Assembly: GCA_964035795.1 (NCBI GenBank)
Contig: OZ038326.1
Span: forward strand, 7,276,516-7,340,515
Reading direction: 5' to 3'
Source: Pterobdella sp. o SKG-2022
Taxonomy: Eukaryota > Annelida > Clitellata > Hirudinida > Piscicolidae
Length of the DNA stretch: 64,000 nt
Shown here: piece after piece, positions 1-19,400 of the stretch
Position numbering within the stretch: position 1 is the stretch's first letter
Layout: every line of letters starts with the position of its first letter
Translations under genes and position numbers: made by a program
Notes under the pieces: model-generated
The model's database searches: none
The model's input: the letters and a program-made list of their open reading frames with translations, nothing else
What the model was told of the DNA's origin: nothing

Positions 1-714
1 ACCGAGTAATATTATTCAAATGTAGGCATTCAAGTCTTTTGAACAATTTCACATATTTTCCACAATATTTTAGTCAAAAATTTCAAAAGCACCTTTTCAA
101 AAATAGAATACAAATTCGAAAAAATGATCAAGCTTCATAAAAAAAATGAAAATAGAAATGAATAAATTGTAAACCGGTTCAAAGCTGACAAGAAAAATTC
201 AAGATAATTTCCATCAAAGCTAAAAAAACAATAATTTCATTATAGCTCTTTTCAACAATTTAATTTTTTTCTTCATTATTCAAGCTATTAAACAAGCCTT
301 AAACCTGTTGAAACCATCATAACCTATCATAGCGCTTCTCATTAGTCACTTCATAACAAGAAATAAACTTAAACTAATTTATCATTCATTCAAATAACTA
401 CCAATTATTTTTAACTTTTATGCAACCAAGACATCACAACCTTAGTTTTGTTAAGCCCTGTCTTCATGTCACTCATCTTGTTTATATATATATAAAGTGG
501 TTCATTATGCCGCTCTTTTTAACAATGTTTTGTCATCAAAAAAAAATTCTCATTTTTTCTTCAAATAACATCATCACACACATCGTCCACTGTAACACCC
601 CTACAAGTTTCCATAGATAGTACCTCGACCATGACATTTGATACCCTTCATATTATTACACCATCACCCCCACTCTCACACCAACACCACCCACTCTCAT
701 AACACCATCCATTC
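1..714. other. Gene-free AT-rich flank
   Basis: I see no coding exon, RNA gene or recognisable transposon here. Short open frames are interrupted and resemble nothing known. The right end is the downstream flank of the calbindin-like gene, whose stop codon lies at 717 to 715 on the minus strand. Confidence 0.5.
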
Positions 715-8493
<7,779 letters not shown>

Positions 8494-9290
8494 TTCTCTC
8501 AATAAGCTCTAAAAATACTTAGCGATTCTACCACTAAAATTTGAAACTTTTTGACGTAAGACAACCAGTTTTATTGGGCAAAACAATTATGAGAAATTAG
8601 AGTTAGCGGAGAGTATGATGAAGCTTTAAAAATCAATTTCTGTACATACGCTTAAATCGGCCTTAATGAATATACTACCAAACTTATCTACATAGCAATG
8701 CAACATAACATTAACTTTGGATTTGATTGAAAAAAACTCAAAATTGACTGTTGTTTTTATTGATTGCTCTCTGTCATCAGTTAGGCATCTTATCATCGTC
8801 GTAATAGTGATTTGTCATCGTCATCCTTATCATCGTCATCATATTCATTATCGCTACTGTCATCATCTCATCATCATCGTTTTCATCCTAAAACTCATCA
8901 TCATAATCTCACCATCATCATCATCCTCATCATCACACCATCGGTTTCATCATCATCGTTATCACTGCCATCATTTCTTTTATCTTCACTATATTTAATT
9001 TATCATCAACTCATTTCAAACCATAACCTCGACCTTTATTATCACAGAATTTGAATAAAACATCAACAAACATGACCACTGAATCACCAACAAAGTATGA
9101 TAAACACAACGAACGAAAGTTTCAGAGTGGGCTTTTAACAATCATGTACTTATGAAATATAATTAAGTTTTTGTCGCATAAGACGCTTCAATTGAAAATA
9201 TTGTGAATGTAAACAAAATGCATCGATAAACTTTCATCATAAAAGTGTCTCAGAGTTGATTACATATCTTGCAGATCGATTGATTAATCA
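8494..9290. promoter_or_regulatory. Shared upstream region between two divergent genes
   Basis: About 800 bases separate the start codons of the calbindin-like gene (minus) and the BTB-BACK gene (plus). The interval holds a degenerate ATC/ATT-rich simple repeat near 8780-8990. I see no convincing TATA box or other fixed motif, so the regulatory role is inferred from position only. Confidence 0.4.
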
Positions 9291-12200
9291 ATGTCATCGG
9301 AAGATTACTCCAAAATCCCCTTCACACCAGTCGAGCAAGCCTCTTCTTTTTCCCCAATTAAGTACCTCCCTTCAGGTATCTCAAACGGAGATGAGTCACC
9401 GGAAAAATGTCAAAAAAATGAAGCATTAACTAGTAAATGCTCCAAATGTAGAATAAGTCAAAAAGATGAAATGTTAGAAAAAACAAGTTCACCATCGAAA
9501 ATCGTTGCCAAAAAATCTTCCCTCAACTTGAGTGCCAATGCGGTGTGCCTGGCAGAGAAGGTGAGTAATTCAAACAACAATCATCTTTGTGGATGTGCTT
9601 TCAAACCTCTCCACAACTGTCCCTCTCAACAAGATAAACAAACTTTACAACATCCCATCATCTCATTTAAAAAGTCTTTGATACAAGAACAACAGCCACT
9701 ATCGCAAAACAACTTCCACTCAGCATACCAACAACAAAATACAAGTCCACTACAACAAATTGCAAGTATACAACAACAATCAGCATACCCACAACAAAAT
9801 ACGAGTCCACTACAACAAATTGTAAGTATACAACAACAAGCAGCAAACATCAAAATTTCTGAGCCACATTTCTACCCACAAAACACCACCTCCTCCCAAC
9901 AACTCACAGAACAACCTCTCCTACCCCCCTCACAAGCAGATCAACCAATGGATCGACCAAACACTCCAGTCACAAACTCATGCCTCTCTCTACAGCAAGA
10001 AGTTGTCAATGAGATATGCACTAGGACCTGGAACTATGCCTACGAAATGCTCCTCAAACAGATGTTTTGTGATGTGCTTCTGATCTCGCAACAAGGAACA
10101 GTAAAGGTATGCAATGTTTAACTCTGATGAAAAAAATGTTTATTGGAAAACTGTGAGAATCTTTTTTTAATGGTTTATGTTGATAGACTCCGTAGTTGAT
10201 TGAGGGTTTTGGTAATTTTTCGAATGTTTTATTTCAATAACCATGACTTGGATTTAAATATTTTATAACGAAGTGTGTTTAAATAGAAATTTAACAAAAA
10301 AAAACCTATAAATTCATCATTTATCCAAATGATAATCTCAATACCCATCTCACAATCAGGCACACTCGGCAATCCTCGCCTTTCACAGCCCCTACCTCAA
10401 AAACTCCTTAGAAAACAGAGGCAACCAATCACTCGCTCTCAACCTCCAAACTGTCCCCATTGATACGGTGAGGCAACTCGTGAACTTTCTCTACACTGGT
10501 GAACTCAACGTTACTAAGTTTAACCTTGTCAATTTGCTCAACATATCTGAACAATACAACTTCCACTCTTTGCAACAAGTTTGTCTTCAGTTTTTCAAGT
10601 TGGTATCATGCAGTTTTAATACGATATTTTTTCACATATATAGTCATATATGTCTCCATTCATCCACCCATTTTTTTATCTCCTATCTATCCATCCATTT
10701 ATCCTCCAACCCTTTCACTCGTCCACCATAGAGAAGTGAACCCAGAGAACGTTATCTACTTCCTCTTCCTCACAAACTCTTCAAGCCTCTACAACATGAA
10801 GGGAAGCCTTCTTGACTACATCATACATAACTTTCTAGACGTGTGTGAAACCACAGACTTCATGTTTCTGCCCATTGAACAACTGGAGTACATCTTGAAG
10901 AGTGATGACCTGAGTATTAATTGTGAGTTGGAAGCATTCAAATCCGTTGTCAAGTGGGTCTTTCCATTCATTTAATACAAAAGCTGAGTATGAAATTTTA
11001 CTAAAAATTATTTTTACATTTAAAATTTTTTGTAAAATTAAATTATTTTTTAAATTGTAATTTATAAAGAGATTCATGAACTTACGTTATACAAAACTAA
11101 AGCTACTTCATCATTCAACCATCTCACCTCATCAACCTCATCCCATCTCACCTCTACAACCTCCCCATTCCATCTCATCTCTACACCCTCTTCATCCCAT
11201 CTGACCCTCTCAATCTCTCCATTCACACAGATGGATATCCTTCAAAAAAGAAGAAAGACTGCAACACTCTAGACAACTTCTTGATGGACCTGTCAGGTAG
11301 CACTTTAAGATGGCGATCATTCAGTTTATAACTCAGCTTATAAGACACTTTCATACGATTTCACCTCTTTAATGTTGTCTTTTATGGTTTATGTTATCCT
11401 AAATTTACTCATATTTACCCTTTAATTGAATAACCATATATATAAGCACTTTGAGATGATGCTGTATCTTGGAAAACCATCGTCAATCTTTCCATGATCA
11501 CATAGAAGATTAAAATATTAAATGTTTGAAACAACTAATAAATGAACTAGAAATAATTACTCAAAAGATTGGAGCTGATGAGTGTAGATGAACTGACATA
11601 CCAAGTAGAGTCCCATCATTGGCTGTTCTGTTCTTCCGCCACCAGGCATCTCCTCTCGGAAGCTTATAGGTTGGTCTTGTTTCATGTGTTGTGCCACGTT
11701 TTATTATGTTTTGGTTTGGACATACTCCTTGAAATGTGACGAATTTGTTAGAACAGGTTTTGAATTCATGAATGACTTGAAGACTTGTGTTTCTAAAACA
11801 TTTGTCGATTTTTAATCATCCCAAGTTGTTGATTTTGATAGTAATATGTCTAAATAAACAACAAAAATAATTGGTAAAGTGAACAAAATATATATTTAGA
11901 GCTTTTTTCACAAGTTATCGCAAGCTAATCGTAGAGGTTTAAAGTTTGCGAAACCCTGTATTTCTCGAGCCATGCAAATTGTCTGACCACAGCTAAACTT
12001 GCATTGAGTATAATTAAGGATACTAAAAAATTTTATTGAGATACAAAGCTTTTCGCTAAACAAAATTTCAAAGTGTATTCTGTTACTTTGTTAACAAAGG
12101 CTTTGTATCTGATAAAATAACATTTAATAGTGTTTTTGAATATACTTGTTTCATTGTGGCTAGTGAAAAATCATTTAGTATTATTATCTCTATATTTCAC

Positions 12201-12462
12201 ATTCAATAGTTTAAAACACTTTCACTAGATTTCGTGTCATTTTTTATTTTTAAAACCCAAACCTAAAAACCAGTATGATTTCAATATTGGTTCCTATTTG
12301 TGAAGAGTGAACCAGTGCGGGCTAGGAGCTTTTGTATTTTGTGCCACTATAATTCAAAATGACATGACATTCTTAATTCTATGAATGATGAACAGGAAGA
12401 AGCTGATGATGAAATCAGGGTTGTGCTTGAACGAAATAAGATACCGCAACTCTAAAACGTAG
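9291..12462 (+). CDS. BTB-BACK domain protein with Gln-rich N-terminus (no kelch repeats found)
   Basis: Exons: 9291-10106, 10360-10598, 10732-10953, 11231-11296, 11568-11669; a last exon 12396-12462 is only a candidate. The first ~235 residues are disordered and Gln/Pro-rich, with a 20-residue tandem duplication containing NTSPLQQI (DNA about 9727-9846). A BTB fold follows: MFCDVLLISQQGTVK, then AHSAILAFHSPYLKNSL and VRQLVNFLYTGEL. A BACK domain follows (LDGPVRLELMSVDELTYQVE, then SEAYR). BTB-BACK proteins of the KLHL type act as CUL3 ubiquitin-ligase adaptors, normally through a C-terminal kelch propeller. No kelch blade is visible before the convergent SEC23IP gene begins, so the protein is either BTB-BACK only or truncated. 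The 11568 exon joins in frame with the previous AG overhang, which supports the model to that point. Confidence 0.78.
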
Positions 12463-13364
12463 ATTATTTAAGTTTATAGTAAGTTCAGCTGATAAACTTT
12501 GATAACTTGAAAACTGTCGAATACATTTTTTTGGCTTTATTCTGTTCGCAATCGTCGTTTCGCTTGAAATAAACAACAATTTTATTAACCACCTCAAGAT
12601 TATGGCAAAGTATTAAAATTCAAAATTGTTAAATCGATGAACTTCAGCACACCGCTGACATAAGAATTGTGGTCATATTTTGGGTTAAGACAGTGTTGAA
12701 GAAACTATCAGTATTTATATAGCGTTGAATACCATTGTAAGAAATTAGCTTTGTAATATAAATATAATATATATTTGACATTGGCGTAAGGCTTGAGTGG
12801 TGTTGATGGTGATTTGTGGTGAGGCTGGCCCGGTATTGAGACGAGAAAGCCGGCTGTCCGGGCAGTGATTCATTCAAGTCAACTGAAGAAAAGTCAATTG
12901 AATGACTTGAAACTACTTCAAAACGAGGGAAATTATTGGATAAAATGACAAAAAAGCAATCAAAATTTGAAGCGTTGCGGAGGCTAAATAACAATATCGA
13001 AGAGAATAAAAGAAAACAGGCTTACATCGAGGAAATTAGTAGGACTTAGTTCATTTTTTACTTAAGTTTGAATCAAGATGATGAGCAAACGCTTTTAGAC
13101 TCATTTGAGGCGAGTAGAGACTTATTTTCATTTGGCTTGCATTTAATAAGGCGAAATAACAAGATTCCCATGTTGATGGAATGAAGGAGAAATTGCAGAC
13201 ACTGATGATATTAAAAAAAACGAAAAAAACTCGAAATGTCGATGATACAAAAAGATAGAAATAATAAAATGAAACCAAAAATACTGATGATGATAAAATA
13301 AAACAAAAAATAACAATAATAATAAAAAAATAATACAAAAAAAACCATAATAAAAATGATTATT
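12463..13364. other. Convergent intergenic region with a 34-codon open frame
   Basis: This lies between the BTB-BACK gene (plus) and the 3' end of SEC23IP (minus). A small plus-strand frame at 12945-13049 starts MTKKQSKFEALRRLNNN and is strongly charged and helical in character. It could be a short ORF or a stray exon; I recognise no family. GCCCGG and CCGGGC near 12827-12862 form a short GC-rich inverted repeat, unusual for this AT-rich DNA. Confidence 0.35.
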
Positions 13365-14210
13365 TCAGCGCCTGACGAACCCTGAACTGGGTGGAGGACC
13401 AATGGGGCGTGGTTGTTGTTGTGGTGTGTTGAAATAGTGTTGTAGTTGTGGGTTATAAGTCTGTTGTGTGTTTTGAATTTGTTGATATTGCTGATTAGGA
13501 GGGATATCATGTTGGTTGTATTGGTGTTGTTGATTAAGGTATTGTTGGTGTTGTTGGTTGCTGTATTGTTGTTGACTATTGAATTGGTTTTGTTGATTAT
13601 TGTATTGAATTTGTTGTTGGTTGTTGAATTGTTGTTGGTTGTTAAATTGTTGTTGGTTATTGAATTGTTGTTGGCTGTTAAAATGTTGTTGGAATTGCAA
13701 GGGATTAAGTGCTTGATGTTGTTGTTGCTGCGTGGATTTTTGTTGAGATCCAAGCATTGAAAATTGATTGAAAGTTGATGTCTTGTTGCTTGGAGGTAAT
13801 GATGATGATGGTGGTGGTAGTGATGAGGATGGTGGAGGTAATGATGATGATGGTGGTGGTAATGATGATGGTGGTGGTAGTGATGATGATGATGATGGTG
13901 GTGGTAATGATGGTGGTGGTAGTGATGATGATGATGGTGGTAATGATGATGATGGTGGTGGTAATGATGGTGCTGGAAGTGATGATAATGATGGTGGTAG
14001 TGAAGATGGTGGTGGTGGTAGTGATGATGATGGTGGTGGTAATGATGATGATGGCGGTGGTAATGATGATGATGGTGGTGGTAATGATGATGATGGTGGT
14101 GGTAGATTTTGTGTTGGAACTGATGGAGGCGGTATTGATTGGGGAGTTGGCTGCAAGTGTGGCAATGAGAATGAATGTGAAGGAGGGATGGCTTTTGGGG
14201 GTGGAGGAAG
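13365..14210 (-). repeat. Coding repeat tail of SEC23IP (Leu-Pro-Ser, then Gln/Asn repeats)
   Basis: The last SEC23IP exon runs past the conserved end of the family (EDTALMILKEIY). First come about a dozen copies of LPPPSSS-type heptads (DNA ~13787-14105, a GATGATGGTGGTGGTAAT-like repeat on the plus strand). Then comes a Gln/Asn-rich stretch with repeats of FNNQQQ (DNA ~13420-13760), ending GPPPSSGFVRR. The reading frame stays open through several unit-length changes, as expected of translated sequence. The overlapping Gly/Asp and Met/Val frames on the plus strand are shadows of this repeat. Confidence 0.9.
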
Positions 14211-16345
14211 GAAAGATGGCGACTTCTTGGGGAGAACTCCAATCAGCAGGTAGATCTCCTTCAAGATCATCAAGGCGGTGTCTTCTGATTGCCTGGTGGT
14301 AGTGCAGTGGTGATATATTGATGGTGCTTTATTGGGTTAAAGAGAAAAGTTTTAAAAAAACGCTCGAAACTTGAATTCATTTTGAATACCATTTAAAACG
14401 TCCCAGCTTCTCATAAAAGTATTGCTGATAACAGTAGCAATACGACTATAAAAGGCATTGAACTATGAGTTTTGAACCACACGCACTCATCTCTGCATCA
14501 AAACCTCTTGAAGATCCCCTTCACACGCCATAGATGATGCTACAGCAGCAACAATAATGTTGTCATCAACCTTAGTTCTCCCAATTTTTCGTTTTGATTA
14601 ACAACAACAATACTTTTCCTTTTTTCACTATATAAGAAAGATGACCAACGTTCCTGATAGAAAAAAATCCTCTGCATAACAATAAACACAACACTTTTGT
14701 CGCAGCACACCAAGAACAAAAATAACAACAAAGATAATAACATTAGCAAAAAACAACAACAACAATGTTACAAAAAAAAAAATAAAAATGTTACATAAAA
14801 CAACAATAATATCAGCAAAAAAACAACAACAATATCAGCAAAAAAAACAACAAAAATCAGAAAAAAAACAACAAAAAGAACAGTAACAACGATAGTACCC
14901 TCACAGAGCATTACTGACCAGTACGATGAGGAGCAAGAGAGGGCACACAGCAGGCTGTTGAAGAGCTCGATGGGTTTCTCTTGCAACACATAGTCAATCC
15001 TCCTTCCCTGGTTCAAGGCTGCCATCAGAGTGTCACACTCGTCTGCCACGCTTGATGCTACCACTGTTTGTAGAGCAGATGTCATCAATGGTTGGGGTCG
15101 ATGTGTGATCACTATGTATCGTAAAACAATAAATGCAAAGATAAATACAAAAATAAAAATGCAAGAAATAAAAAAGACAAATACCTTAAAAAAACAAACA
15201 CACACACCACAACGCACCAGAAGCGGTATCATCCGCATCATGTTGCAGTTGCTGAATGACGTTGTGAACATCATCCTCGATGGAGGAGGTCTTGTGGGCT
15301 CTTGCAAACGAATGCAGGGACCTCCATGTGGACTTGACACCCTCCATGATCCTCTGCTTCAAATCCTCCCCCAACCTCGACAGACTCTCTTTCAGCTCTG
15401 TGCCATGTTGTATAATGGTTAAGAGTGATGTAGTGTACTGTATTATAACACCCACCCAGACATTACCACCAACACCCACCCAGGTGCATCCTCTTGCGTC
15501 CCTTGTGGTGGGACACCATCACGGGTCTTGGAGGGTACGATGAAGTCACTAAAGGCTCGATGCGCTGTGATTGGCTGTCGTACTGTGGTGTTGGATAAAT
15601 TTAATCTTAAAAGACACCAAAATATGATGGTTAGATTCGCTAAACTAAGATGTTGACGTTCAAATGTGGAAATTGACTACAAACTGTAGTTAATTAATAA
15701 AGTGCTACATAAAGATAATGATGAATATTAGACCGGGTGGAAGATGTTGAAGAAGGAAGAGCATGAGGAAAATTGGAAGTCGTCTCCTGGAGTAGGGGGG
15801 TTTTTTAAAAATCACATCATATTATAGCGCATCTTATCGCATCATCAAAATATTCATTCCTGCATCATACCACACTAAACCCTGTTATATCCTTTCACGT
15901 GCCAATAAAAACATTATCAACTGCAACGATAAGAGATAGAAGAGCACATACGAACCAAGGGCAATTCCATTGAGGGCAAGGTAGGTGGGAAGGGGGGATG
16001 AAATGGTGAAGAGAATGCTGACGTTGAAGTGCAGTCTTATATCCTCACAAGTCGTAGATGGTTGTTGTTGAGTGGGTGGTGGCTGTTGAGTTGATGATTG
16101 TTGCTGAAGACCATTATTGGCCGTTTGTTTTATCCCAACAGCTTGCTGATGGAGGTATTTTTTAATCTTCTTCCTGGGTCCCAGTGGAATGCCCAGCTCC
16201 TTCAAATCCTCTTCCTCCAAAAGGCTCTGTTGTGTGCGTTGGTGCATCTTGCAAGGTTTTGAAGGTGGTAATTAAAATTTTTAGAAATAATATACTACTA
16301 CTAATACAAATACTACTACTACTACTACTCCTACTACTACTACTC

Positions 16346-16412
<67 letters not shown>

Positions 16413-19400
16413 AACTACTACTAATAATAATAGAACAACAAAACTGACAAGAGTGTGCACATCGACATGCTCCCTGTTGAACACGTCCTCAAACTCTTGC
16501 AACTGCAACTCCGCCAACAACTCACCCAAGTCCTGTGGTGCTGTGGTGTTGGTGATGTTTTTTGTTTTGTGTTATTACTTGTTTATTATGTTATGTACAG
16601 AAGTTCTTATGAACTTGAAATTATTTTGAAAAATCGTATTTTTACGCTGATGATTAAACTAACAAATGAGAGATATACTTTTAAAACGATGAAAACGAAA
16701 GGTAATAACATGAAATAAAAAACACGACTTAACATGAACCTCCATTGATGTTGCTACCCAGGGAAGAAAGTGATGTGTTGGTGTCGTTGCGTGAGATATT
16801 GTTGCATAGAGATTGGGTAATGTTGTTGTTACACGGAGGTTGTGCAGTGTGGTTGTCTTGTTGCCTTGACAACAACTCATAAACCAGTAAGTTTCCTGGA
16901 ACAAGGTGAGTCATTGGGTGAATATTAAATACACAAACCAACCAATTGATTCACTTCATTTTATGTCACCTCATCTCTAGTTCATTTACTTATAAAAGCA
17001 AGCAAATATTACTATATAAACTCTTTTACTCTCATTACTTGATGAAGACGTCAACCGGGTTTATTGAAAATTTAGTAATTTTGATAAAAATTTATGAAAA
17101 CCGTATTTCCCCGTTTATATTATCAACGAAGACTCTTGTGGGCATTACTCAAGATGATGGTTTTTGTTTCGATCCAAGTTAGAGATGTTGGACATATGAT
17201 TGAACTATCATATCATTCCACTGTTGTACCACAATATTCTTATTAACAGACAGCAATTCATCAACTGAAGATTGAAAGCCGTGTGATCTTGTATCACAAA
17301 TAATGGTGATGCTAAAAAGCAATGCATACCAAAGCCGTGAGAGATGATGGACACGCCCCCTTGAAATGACTGGTGGCGAGTCTTGAAGAGGTGATACATT
17401 TCATTTAGGGTCTGTGATAAGTGCTTCAATGACTCCTGTGAATTAAATACAAGTTATGAGTCATATGATTGGATGATTGGCAGATGCTGCTTTGAAGTCA
17501 TATAAATAAAGCTACAAAGTAATGTATTCTTTCTCTGACTAATTAAAATTGAATAAACAGAAAAGATAAGACTACAAAACATTTTGAATGATTATAAAAG
17601 AGACAAAAAAGCATATTATTTGATCTTAATTGATAAAATCTTATCTGACATAATAAAACCTAATCTTGAAAAAGTTAAAATTTCACAACGTCGCAAGCAA
17701 TGAGAAAAAAGAAACCTCTCCTATAAATCATTTGCATTATCAACTGCTTAATGACTATGAAGTAAAAAATATGAAAAAATAATAACGAAAAAACGAAAAA
17801 AAAAAATTTTCAAAAATATAAATAAAAAATAATAAGAGAAAGTAATAATAGCAATAATCACAACACCGCTCAAACACCTGGACACGAGTGATGGAGAAGC
17901 AGGAGTCGAGCATTAGTTGGTTGGTGAGGGATCGTAGTTTGGCCACCTTTGGTAGGGTCACCGGCTTGAGGTCACTGTTGTGGATGGTTGCATGTGAGTC
18001 AAATGGTGGTATGTGGGTTATATGTGTTGTGATAGTTATATGTAAATATGTATATTGTGAACATAATTTGCCTTGTATATATGAATCTACATTTGGTGGT
18101 AATAGATTGGGTTATATCTGTTTCATAGTGAAAGGAAATGTCAAACTTTAATACTTCAACACTACAATGCACACACCCAGCTACAATTGACCACCTTTTC
18201 AACTCGAAGAACAAGTGCACATATCTTTATTCAACTCCATCATTTTTCATCATCAAACCACCATAACAACAACCATCATCACCACCACACTCCACTATAC
18301 ACCACCATCATCACCACAACACTCCACTATACACCACATCACACCACCATCATCACCACAACACCACATCACTTACTTGATGATTCTAGAAGGATGCTCT
18401 TCATAGGACCACATGACAGGTAGGAACTCCAACCTGGATTGACGTGTGAAGTGCTCATTCATCATTGCTCCTGCCACTGACCTCAAGTTGTCCACTATAG
18501 GTGGTGTGGTGGGTGAGAGATGAATGTGGTGTGGTGGATGAAGAGTTAATGGGATTGCGTGTGAGTAAAAGGTTGATTAAAATTTTTTAGTGATGATGGG
18601 GAGGTGGAAATGTAGTTAGCGATAGAAATGCGATAGCGGGAATATTTTTATATAGTGAAATTTGAAATAGATGGAAGAACTTGAGATAAAAAAACACTGA
18701 AACAGAAAAAGCAAACATAGTGCAAAATTATATTGGAATTAGCATGCAAAGTGAAATATGCAGCTAGCTGATGGTGTGAATACAAGAGTTGATGGTCAGA
18801 TTTGGGTTGGATATTACGATTGTTGAAATGGCGAGACAAGGAAGTTTGAGGTGGCTGGGGCATGTTGTAAGAAAAAGGGATGAGGATTGTGTTAAGCAGG
18901 CGTGGAGGTTTGAGGTTGAAGGTAGTAGAGGAAAAAGAAGGCCAAGATTAGCTTGGAGAAATATGATAAGAAAACCTTTGTCGTAGGCTTGGATTAAATG
19001 AAGATGCCTATGACAGGGTGAAATGGAGAGAAAGGGTTAGGTCATGGAAAGAAGTCAGTGACCTCTTGGTAAAGGGAAAGATGCTGACTATAATAAAATG
19101 ATGATGCTGATGATGAAAGTGAAATATCAGTCTGTACATGCACTAAAACACAAACACACAAAAACCAATGAAAACAAACAAGTGCGCACAAAAAGATCAG
19201 TACAAACAAACAAGCACATAGAGGTACCGACCATTGTGAATGACAGAGTGGTCAGATGTGTGCAGATGTGACTGTACCACCAATACCAGGTGGTCCACTA
19301 ACTCGTGCTCGTCTGTACGTGTGTGTGCGGATGAATGATAGAAATATGATTGAATAAATAGATAAACAGAGAAATAAATAGATAGCTAGATAGATAAATA

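Noticed and set aside
13211..14242. 343-codon His/Tyr-rich minus-strand frame
   Set aside because: It is the SEC23IP tail read one frame off; the frame continuous with EDTALMILKEIY is the real one.
13768..14302. Long Gly/Asp and Met/Val open frames on the plus strand
   Set aside because: They mirror the repeat tail of SEC23IP on the other strand, which joins in frame to conserved exons; the plus frames have no partner exons.
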